Source: Sphingobacteriaceae bacterium
GTDB lineage: Bacteria; Bacteroidota; Bacteroidia; Sphingobacteriales; Sphingobacteriaceae
Length of the DNA: 64,000 bases
NCBI GenBank assembly: GCA_017745075.1
Contig: JAGIAD010000002.1
Span: forward strand, 62,001 to 126,000
Direction: 5' to 3'
Position 1 is the first letter of the stretch. Every line of letters starts with the position of its first letter. Positions 57,193-64,000 of this stretch are shown here, piece by piece. A program made the position numbers and the translations under genes. Under the pieces are notes generated by a model that searched no databases, had not been told where the DNA came from, and saw only the letters and a program-made list of their open reading frames with translations.

Positions 57193-58584
57193 TTATTTTT
57201 TTGAAAGCATGACATCATGCCTGTATAAATTATTTTCAAGTTCCTTGTCTTTATTGTAAGGGTCAGAATACCTTACCAATAGACCATCCTTAATTGCACA
57301 GGTCTGGTAACTGATCAGTAAAGGCAGTGGTTTTTTCAAGATAAAGTTCTTGGTTTGGTAACGATCAGCTGCCTGTAAAAGCTCATTGATCCGTTCTTCC
57401 TGCCCGTCATATTTCAACATTAGCGAAGCAAGCCTGTCGGCATTTTCTACACTTACGCATCCATTGGTCAAAGCCCGTTCGTTTATCGAAAAAATCTCTT
57501 TCTGCTGGCCATCATGTATATAAATGCCACTTTCATTTGGAAAATGGAAGGCCATTCTTCCAAGTGAAAGTTCACATCCGGAAGATTGTCTGGCATTGAA
57601 GCCTGCCGGATTTTTTTGGATACTGATTAGCATTGCTGTAGTCGCTTTTATAAAATGCCCGTTTTTGTCATATATTGTATAATGCTTCTGTTCCAGATAA
57701 CCCATGTCTTTTAATGCGTTAGGCAATATATTGTTTACAAAGATGTTATCAGGAACTTTCCAATCTGGTGCGGTACCAATGTAGGATACTGCGCTCATGA
57801 GTTCCGGAGTCGGTTTTTCCGGCCTGCCAATGGCGACTTTAAATGTAAGGGAAGTATCGGGTAGATGATAAGTTAGTGTATAGGATGGAATATTGACCTC
57901 CAGGTAGGCCTTTGAAGAAACAGCGTTCCATTTTGCCCTTTCCATGTTAATGGCTACCTTTCTGACTTCTTCTTCAGGTACGGTATAGCAGTCATCCAGG
58001 TACTGTCCCCTGATTAAGACCATATATTTCTGCAAGTCTGTATATGCTTGTGATTTGGGCTGTACATCCGAAATAGCAGCTAAGAAATCTTTTGCTACCA
58101 GCGCATTTTTAAGTACTGTTTCAGCACTAAAGCCTGACGTGTTCCCTTCATCAATTATTCTTCGTGGCAGTACAGGATTGGCTTTCCCAAAATGCAGATC
58201 ATTGATAAACGTTAGCAAGGCATCGGTTAAATAAATTTCGAATGTTGCCCTTTCTTCTGCAGTTGCATTTCGCTGGTCTTTTAAAATTTCCCTTAACTTA
58301 GGGTATAAAAGTTTTTCCGGATGATAGTCTTCATGCGATAATCCATACTGAAGTACACAGTCAAGAAGTAACATTGAAGACCATGTTTTAGTTGGCTTTT
58401 CAACTGATTGTACCCAAATGGACTGAAAATTATTCTCCTTATAGAAACGCTTGACAGACATTGGATAATTTAGTTCTGTTGAACGTTCAAGCTGAGTTTC
58501 AATTTCCCTACTTACTGCCTTATCATTACAGCGGAGAATCGTAAGCATAAAAAGCAGGGCGGCTAAGTTGACAATTGTTTTCAT
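57193..58584 (-). CDS. L,D-transpeptidase-like protein, copy 2, altered active site
   Basis: The 463-residue paralogue of copy 1 shares the scaffold ([40 protein letters not shown]) and YkuD domain. The His in IYIHDGQ is kept, but the signature is [13 protein letters not shown] instead of SHGCVRVSDAEQL: the Cys and Gly remain while the neighbouring His and Arg are Asn and Ser. Activity is therefore uncertain. A signal segment is at the N-terminus. It opens the second stress operon. Confidence 0.86.
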   Translation of the reverse strand: MKTIVNLAALLFMLTILRCNDKAVSREIETQLERSTELNYPMSVKRFYKENNFQSIWVQSVEKPTKTWSSMLLLDCVLQYGLSHEDYHPEKLLYPKLREILKDQRNATAEERATFEIYLTDALLTFINDLHFGKANPVLPRRIIDEGNTSGFSAETVLKNALVAKDFLAAISDVQPKSQAYTDLQKYMVLIRGQYLDDCYTVPEEEVRKVAINMERAKWNAVSSKAYLEVNIPSYTLTYHLPDTSLTFKVAIGRPEKPTPELMSAVSYIGTAPDWKVPDNIFVNNILPNALKDMGYLEQKHYTIYDKNGHFIKATTAMLISIQKNPAGFNARQSSGCELSLGRMAFHFPNESGIYIHDGQQKEIFSINERALTNGCVSVENADRLASLMLKYDGQEERINELLQAADRYQTKNFILKKPLPLLISYQTCAIKDGLLVRYSDPYNKDKELENNLYRHDVMLSKK

Positions 58585-58604
58585 TATCCAATAATTTGTT
58601 GTGT

Positions 58605-58612
58605 CAAACCTA
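58605..58612 (-). promoter_or_regulatory. -7 box of the second stress operon
   Basis: TAGGTTTG on the minus strand matches TAnnTTTG exactly, 21 bp before the start at 58584. Confidence 0.6.
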
Positions 58613-58635
58613 TTGGTTATGAATGGTTTAAATTG

Positions 58636-58647
58636 TGATGCTTGTCA
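58636..58647. promoter_or_regulatory. FNR-like box upstream of L,D-transpeptidase 2
   Basis: TGATGCTTGTCA is the same 12-mer as at 37811. Its centre is about 29 bp from the -7 box, so it would lie near -42, a class II activator position. Confidence 0.65.
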
Positions 58648-59356
58648 GATTTACCTGTGATTGATTACACAAGACTTCAGGTATTGCAGTCTCCATCTAG
58701 GTTATGAAGGGTTTCATCCTTGGCATCGAAATAATAGATTATGGGACGACTGCCAGAATAAAGGAGATGTAAAGAAAAACCTGCATGTCATGTGGCATAA
58801 CCTCATCGAATGGTCTTTAATTCATCAGTATGAATTCAGGTATATGTAGCAGTTCATGAATTCGCCATACTACAGTAAGAGATCGTGTTACAGGATGACA
58901 CCTGGACATCATTGCTTGATTGGTGGAAAGGTGCCATTAAGTGAGGAGGGATCAAGGATATTCTGGTAGAGTTTCTCATTAAGATATTCAGTAGCATCCT
59001 GTATAGTACAATAGATTTTTTGATATCGCACTCCAATAAAGAGACGAGTATTTAGAACACTCTTCCCAGATGTGCTGGGATATGGTTGGTGTAAATCATT
59101 AAAACTTTTAAATCCAACAAGTCGAGGATTCGGTTTGTTGGATTTAGTATTCAGTTATTCCCTTAACTTAATCACACTGGAAGAGATCCCTGCAGACTTC
59201 AATGGAATTGTACGATCCGTTTGGGCCTCCAAATTCCTTTAGCTAGAAGCACTCAATCATTTCGACTATGATAGTTAACACTCTGTAAAAGATCACCGAA
59301 GTATATAGAGAATAATTTACTTTACTTCCTAGGTTGAAATTCGCTTCAACGAGATA
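58648..59356. other. Gene-poor spacer before the KAP NTPase locus
   Basis: About 700 bp with no convincing gene. The plus-strand frame at 58661-58849 starts at TTG and has no family signature. A strong hairpin is at 59109-59144. The stretch marks the change from the stress module to the accessory genes. Confidence 0.6.
59109..59144. repeat. Strong hairpin, function unknown
   Basis: AAATCCAACAA and TTGTTGGATTT are perfect 11-bp arms around a 14-nt loop. No long T run follows on either strand, so a simple terminator is doubtful, although it lies 210 bp beyond the NTPase stop. Confidence 0.7.
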
Positions 59357-61234
59357 TCATATCTGGGCATAAGGGCTTATCCGCTCAATTGCCTTGGTTA
59401 CATAACGCAAAAGTTCTGAGAAAAGGTTGCCACTAACATTTTTAGGTTTGTTGCTGGCGATATGATTTTCAACGAGTATTTTTAAGTCCTTTAAGAACTT
59501 CAAGTCTTTCGGCTCGTCGTTACCTTTTCCAGCGCCGAACACTATTCCCAAAAGTATACTCATGTTAAGCTTATTGGTATTTGTCTGTTTAAGAAAAACA
59601 TCGTAAAATATTTCCGGACTAACTGCTGACAGGCTTTTCTTCGCCAGTGAAGGTTCTGTATCACTGGTGAAATAACTAAAACAATCTTCGAAATTATTTT
59701 GCAGTAAATCTGCAATGTTTTCATCTGCCAATTTTTGATCGTTCTCCGCATTCTGATCATTTATCTCTATCATTACATTTCTTAATGCAGCATAGTATTT
59801 ATAATCCGATAGATTGTCATCAAGCTTTGTATACTGGTGCAACATCGGTTGATAATTGTACCGTGTGGCATTTGATTTAAGAATGGATATCATTTCCTCC
59901 TTAAGATCTTCTGGATCTAGCTCCAAAGGGTTTCCAAAGCGTGTGAGAAAATAAAAAATTGTAATGAAATCCCGAAGATGAAAATTGCCCGCTCTAAGGA
60001 AATGAAGTAATCTCTTAGTCTGGATGATATATTCATCATCGCTCATTTTGTTTACCTCCTGAAATCCTAAAGATCTGAAGACTACATAATGTTCATCCAG
60101 GTTTCCATCGACAATATTGTATTGCTTTATAATTTCGTTGTAGAGTTCGTCTTCTAAAAAGACATCTCCTCCGGTTAAATAATTATAAAGATTGCTGTAA
60201 TAATGATAGCCATCATACTTACCACCATAATATTGATCCACTATCTCATCAGCACGATTTTTAGCAGTTTTATCCTCAAACATCATTCTTATAACAGCAT
60301 TAGATAGATCATCCATTCCGCCGTTCGCTTTATATGCTATTCTGCCGGTTTTAAATTCAATACAGACCACCAGACAAAAATCTAATACTTTTTTCAGTAG
60401 ATCATCTTTGATTTTAACGATTGCTTTATCTCTGTTGGATTGGATGTAGTGAGCGATTTTTTGGAAATGGGAAAGAAAGTATTTTAAAGTGCGGTAGTTT
60501 ACATGTCCACCGTTTTCTTGTTCAAGCATCGCTTTGATAGCGTACTTATTATCATCGATTAAATCTTGAAATTTGCTTGTAGGATATCCGACTTCAGCAG
60601 TAATTGCGCTTAAGACTTCGTCAAACTCTTGGGTAAAATGTATTGTATTGCCAATAACCTTCTCCTTAATTTCTTTGAATTTTTCGTCATCAATCTTGTC
60701 TTGATTGGCGACAACTAAAATCTTTATATTCTCTTCTTCAACCAGGGAATTGATATACCCGAGAATCTCAGTAGCTTTAAGCAGATCAGGATTTACCCGT
60801 TCAAGGTCATCAAAGCAAATCAGCAACTTTTTAAGTTCTACCAATTCGGCAGCGGCTTTTTTTAACTTACCGGTATCTGCATTATCTAGATTGATGGGTA
60901 CCCAATTTGCGGGCGTAATAAGCTTAGCGATATCTACGACCTTTGCAATAGCACTGGCAGCGAGGGCACCAACTTTTATCAACTTATTTTCCAGTATTGG
61001 ATATAGTTCGATCAGTATTCTCTCTTTTATTTCGTCTATCGTTCTGACACCGAAAAGGGATACTACAATTCCTCGATAACCTGTGTCATTGATATTATTG
61101 AAAATAGTGTGCTTTAAGAAATATGTTTTACCAGATCCCCATGGAGCTGTAATCATGATAGCGTGCTCAGTATTGGTGTTGAGGTAATCAAGGATTAACG
61201 CTTCTGTTCTATTAGTTTGTTTTGAGGCCGCCAT
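59357..61234 (-). CDS. KAP-type P-loop NTPase
   Basis: The 625-residue protein has Walker A APWGSGKT (residues 30-37) and Walker B LLICFDDLERV (Asp142, Asp143), with ILVVANQDKID downstream as sensor region. This is the KAP/AAA-like NTPase type. The C-terminal 400 residues are helical with no assigned domain. KAP proteins occur in mobile and defence loci. It lies 87 bp after the PD-(D/E)XK-like gene on the same strand. Confidence 0.86.
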   Translation of the reverse strand: MAASKQTNRTEALILDYLNTNTEHAIMITAPWGSGKTYFLKHTIFNNINDTGYRGIVVSLFGVRTIDEIKERILIELYPILENKLIKVGALAASAIAKVVDIAKLITPANWVPINLDNADTGKLKKAAAELVELKKLLICFDDLERVNPDLLKATEILGYINSLVEEENIKILVVANQDKIDDEKFKEIKEKVIGNTIHFTQEFDEVLSAITAEVGYPTSKFQDLIDDNKYAIKAMLEQENGGHVNYRTLKYFLSHFQKIAHYIQSNRDKAIVKIKDDLLKKVLDFCLVVCIEFKTGRIAYKANGGMDDLSNAVIRMMFEDKTAKNRADEIVDQYYGGKYDGYHYYSNLYNYLTGGDVFLEDELYNEIIKQYNIVDGNLDEHYVVFRSLGFQEVNKMSDDEYIIQTKRLLHFLRAGNFHLRDFITIFYFLTRFGNPLELDPEDLKEEMISILKSNATRYNYQPMLHQYTKLDDNLSDYKYYAALRNVMIEINDQNAENDQKLADENIADLLQNNFEDCFSYFTSDTEPSLAKKSLSAVSPEIFYDVFLKQTNTNKLNMSILLGIVFGAGKGNDEPKDLKFLKDLKILVENHIASNKPKNVSGNLFSELLRYVTKAIERISPYAQI

Positions 61235-61321
61235 TTAAGATGAAATTTTTCAAATATATCAATTTATATACTGGGTTGCAGTTGGAAATCCTTTACTAAT
61301 AGACTCGAAATAAACAAAATA

Positions 61322-63079
61322 CTAATCAATGTTGTAGAACAGTTCTCTTATTTCCGACATCATTATTTTCCTGTCCTTTGGGATAGCATCTATCTTTGTC
61401 ATTACAAAATCGTTAAAGGAAAGGTAACTGTTCAAAACATCTGTTTTAAGCTGGTCAAAAGTTTTCTTGTTGGTAAACCTTCGTAAAAATTTTATTCTAA
61501 GATTATGCTCATCAATCAGGTTTTCTAAGCTAAATCTACCAATCGAAAGGTATTCAGATAACATGGTTAAGCCATCAATATGTAATATAACCAAGTCTTG
61601 TATTTTTAATCCAGTAATCCCCTCTTGAGCAAGCTCTTTCATTAACTTATCTCGTTCCTGATCAAACCAATCAACTAATAGTCTTTCTATTCCGGGAACA
61701 GTTAGGTTAATATCGTAGACGACAAGTATAGGATATATGCGTAAATTCTGAATCTTATAAGAGGTATCGAAAGGAAATTTCTTTCGTGCAGCGTAGCCAA
61801 TCCTGGTAATGAGTTGCTGCACAGCTTTCTCCTTTATTTTGCCATCCTCTTTTTCAAATTTATAAAACTTGCTCCTCAGCTCTGTTTCAATCTTCTTCAC
61901 TTCGAAAGATTGCTTTACTTCTCCGGAGATAAAGCTGTCTTTTACTTCGAACAACAACTGTTTATTCCCATTGCGGACGTAATAATCAGGCTCATTACTT
62001 CTCATAGAAGTCTGCATTTCTTTTCCAGAAAATTGCTTATAGCTTTTTCGACGATAAGACTTTTGAAGTAATTTATATACCAGTAAGCCCTCTGAAAAAT
62101 CTGTTGTATAATCGATTCTAAATTTATTTACCGATATACCAAATGACTTATCATCTTCGATTATAGATTTAACTCCCCAATAAATGCCCCCGTATATTTT
62201 TGAAACTACCATCGCCCTATTAAGGAGTAGATACGATTTCTCACCAATTCGGTAAAGCGGTCTATTGCGAATCTCCAGGAAATCACCCGTACCAACTCCA
62301 CTTTCCTCAGAAATATCCATATCAAAACTTAACTTTTGAAGAAAACTGTCATCCTCATCACTTTTGGCATTTATTTCTTTCACTTCACTAAAGCAAAGGC
62401 TTGCGAGTGGCAATATCCTTTTCGCATAATCGCGGAAACTATCAACTCCTAATGAATTTAAATATGCCTTATAAAGTTTAGAATTATACATTTCGATGAA
62501 AGAAAAGCAATAGAAGCTTTTCACTAAGCCAATCAGCATTGATTTTTCGGAACAGTAAGTAAAGTCAAAATGACTAATCAGCGTTGCGCTTATCATCCAA
62601 GTGGCCTTTTCTATCCCTTCATAATTTTCTGGTAACGTCTGCAATAAATGATCTTGGGTTTGGATAAATCTTTCGTTTAAAACAAGATAGGCCTTAAATA
62701 AAGCCAAATGCCCCTGATTATGATCAAAGGGCTCTACAGGATTGGCATCAGGGATCATCATTGCCAGCTCATTAAACCTTAGATTACTATAAGCATTAAT
62801 TAGGAATAGGCCTTTTTCTTTTAATACTATTGGGCCGTATGCTGCTGCTATGCGCTGTAGGATTTGATCTGCATAGTCACCTTGGCCGAACCAATTAACA
62901 ACCTGTAGTTTAACATCCTTCATTTCCTGTTGTATAAAACTATTCAACAGGGCAATAATCTTCATAACCAAATTGCGTCCGTAAGGTTTGATTAAATCCA
63001 TGGGATCAGGCAACTCTTCTCCTCCGAAAAGAAAAGAATATTTGATTAACAAGCTCATTTTAAGATTGGAAAATTGCAT
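61322..63079 (-). CDS. Large protein with a PD-(D/E)XK-like nuclease motif
   Basis: The 585-residue protein has no family I can name. The N-terminal 300 residues are mainly helical. Around 360-385 lies NEPDYYVRNGNKQLLFEVKD: Asp365 and Glu378-Val-Lys380 fit PD-x12-ExK, with Glu330 as a possible helix acid and QQLITRIGYA at about 421 as the following helix. I infer a restriction-type nuclease core. It is between the edge gene and the KAP NTPase, with gaps of about 80 bp. Confidence 0.72.
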   Translation of the reverse strand: MQFSNLKMSLLIKYSFLFGGEELPDPMDLIKPYGRNLVMKIIALLNSFIQQEMKDVKLQVVNWFGQGDYADQILQRIAAAYGPIVLKEKGLFLINAYSNLRFNELAMMIPDANPVEPFDHNQGHLALFKAYLVLNERFIQTQDHLLQTLPENYEGIEKATWMISATLISHFDFTYCSEKSMLIGLVKSFYCFSFIEMYNSKLYKAYLNSLGVDSFRDYAKRILPLASLCFSEVKEINAKSDEDDSFLQKLSFDMDISEESGVGTGDFLEIRNRPLYRIGEKSYLLLNRAMVVSKIYGGIYWGVKSIIEDDKSFGISVNKFRIDYTTDFSEGLLVYKLLQKSYRRKSYKQFSGKEMQTSMRSNEPDYYVRNGNKQLLFEVKDSFISGEVKQSFEVKKIETELRSKFYKFEKEDGKIKEKAVQQLITRIGYAARKKFPFDTSYKIQNLRIYPILVVYDINLTVPGIERLLVDWFDQERDKLMKELAQEGITGLKIQDLVILHIDGLTMLSEYLSIGRFSLENLIDEHNLRIKFLRRFTNKKTFDQLKTDVLNSYLSFNDFVMTKIDAIPKDRKIMMSEIRELFYNID

Positions 63080-63159
63080 ACGGTACGTGGAGTTTTTTTA
63101 TAATATTAAGTAGTGTTTTTTCCTTTATAAACGCCATTCACCTCCTAATGCACGTGATG

Positions 63160-63999
63160 CTATTGATCGTTATCAGCATCGGCTATTTTTAGACTGGAAA
63201 GGGGATACATGGATAATTCCATAAATAGACTAAAGCTTTCAAATAGCTCATCAAGATCATTGAAGCCGCAAATAGAAATTAATTTCAATAGATTGCCAGG
63301 TAAAAGCCTCGGGCTCTGTGGATATACTCCGTGTTTTGATTTCCCGGTGAGAGCAGCCTTTAATATAGAATGCATGTTCGTCTTTAAAACCGCAGCAGGA
63401 AACACTTCAAACATTTCGGGGAATGATATAGCCGTGTTATCAATTTGGTGAAGTTGTGCTACGTCAACAGGGCTAAGTTTCTTTTCCAACACCAAATGTA
63501 CATTGCTATCATCAAAATAGCCAATCGAAAAGCTTTCATCTGCATTTCTTGGTGTTACGTAAGCATCATTGGCATCTATTTTATAAGGAATTTTGTGTTT
63601 TTTTAATATCTGCTCCCTTGGATCTCCACTTTTTATTGTTACCAGATACTGATAATACTTTATATAATCCGCAAGCTGCCTAATTTTTGAAGTGTCCAGT
63701 AAGCCAGCTATTTCCTTAACGTCGAACTGGCTCCTAGAACGATAGTAGTAAAATTTATCCTGCATTTGCAGGTCGAAAATTTGCTCAGGTAACCTCTCAA
63801 TATAAGGACGCTCCATATCGAACCAGGAAACCTTGAGCTGATCATAACCAAACTCCTCGATTGCCTTTACCATAAACTCGGGATCGTGCTTGTCTAAATA
63901 ATCTTGAGTTAGCCCCCGATAACCCTTCTCGGAAACATGCTGAATCTGAATTAACAGTCTTAAAGACTCCTTCCAATCTATTAGGCCTCGCTCTTCCAT
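63160..63999 (-). CDS. Hypothetical protein at the window edge, possibly incomplete
   Basis: A 279-residue frame starts at an ATG one base from the window end, so the true start may lie outside. No family is recognised. It is soluble, with helical blocks such as LADYIKYYQYLVTIKSGDPR and SFSLFMELSMYPLSS. It precedes the PD-(D/E)XK-like gene by 80 bp on the same strand and is probably cotranscribed with it. Confidence 0.7.
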   Translation of the reverse strand: MEERGLIDWKESLRLLIQIQHVSEKGYRGLTQDYLDKHDPEFMVKAIEEFGYDQLKVSWFDMERPYIERLPEQIFDLQMQDKFYYYRSRSQFDVKEIAGLLDTSKIRQLADYIKYYQYLVTIKSGDPREQILKKHKIPYKIDANDAYVTPRNADESFSIGYFDDSNVHLVLEKKLSPVDVAQLHQIDNTAISFPEMFEVFPAAVLKTNMHSILKAALTGKSKHGVYPQSPRLLPGNLLKLISICGFNDLDELFESFSLFMELSMYPLSSLKIADADNDQ

Positions 64000-64000
64000 C

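Noticed and set aside
58661..58849. Plus-strand 62-codon frame in the spacer before the KAP locus
   Set aside because: It starts at TTG, has no recognisable motif and overlaps no conserved context; it could be a gene remnant but nothing supports it.

Overview
The window reads as a chromosome segment of a Bacteroidota species, most likely family Sphingobacteriaceae (Pedobacter-like). The evidence is AT-rich DNA, TAnnTTTG-type -7 promoter boxes, the gene order rnc-fabF-acpP next to an IPExxxVDY gene and pyk, a fused CcoNO oxidase, short signal peptides ending in AQ, and dispersed palindromes typical of this group. Species is inferred, not shown.

Region 1 (1-28,640) is ordinary core genome: tex, a DUF1801 protein, a pentapeptide-repeat protein, pdhB, a GNAT enzyme beside a REP-associated transposase, an AddAB-like helicase/nuclease pair with a decayed DUF1016 gene wedged between its genes, a DUF559 endonuclease gene flanked by inverted repeat copies, tcdA, a TatD hydrolase, a periplasmic thioredoxin, a GH3 NagZ-type hexosaminidase, nadD-gmk-yicC, plsC, two tandem carboxypeptidase-regulatory-like proteins, rnc-fabF-acpP and pyk. 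It ends with tRNA-Ser(GGA).

Region 2 (28,640-58,650) begins with a tyrosine recombinase beside the tRNA, which suggests an integrated island or an old integration hot spot. It holds a low-oxygen and stress module. One operon runs ccoNO-ccoQ-ccoP-ccoG-fixH-TauE/SafE-Nramp. A second runs (lactate-dehydrogenase-N-like)-hemN-ccoI-ccoS; the 54-residue ccoS is placed here by direct translation. A third encodes a Cys-rich flavoprotein-like protein, a FixL-like PAS histidine kinase and a receiver-CRP/FNR fusion regulator. Two stress operons each start with an L,D-transpeptidase and carry universal stress proteins; one adds a LOG protein and a TSUP permease, the other an alcohol dehydrogenase, an HdeD-like protein and Hsp20. 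An MBL/beta-CASP ribonuclease and a small sigma factor are divergently placed.

The most interesting signal is an FNR-like box, TGAY-N4-RTCA. I found six copies, all in the intergenic regions in front of these operons. At three promoters the box centre is about 51 bp from a perfect TAnnTTTG -7 box, and at a fourth about 29 bp, which resembles class I and class II activator spacing. The fusion regulator carries an FNR-type ETVSR recognition helix. I infer an oxygen-responsive FixL / FixJ-FixK-fusion circuit that controls the whole module.

Region 3 (58,650-64,000) is accessory. A gene-poor stretch precedes three minus-strand genes: an unknown protein at the window edge, a large protein with a PD-(D/E)XK-like motif, and a KAP-type P-loop NTPase. 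This is a candidate defence or mobile-element locus. Its upstream end lies outside the window, as would the far attachment site of any island.
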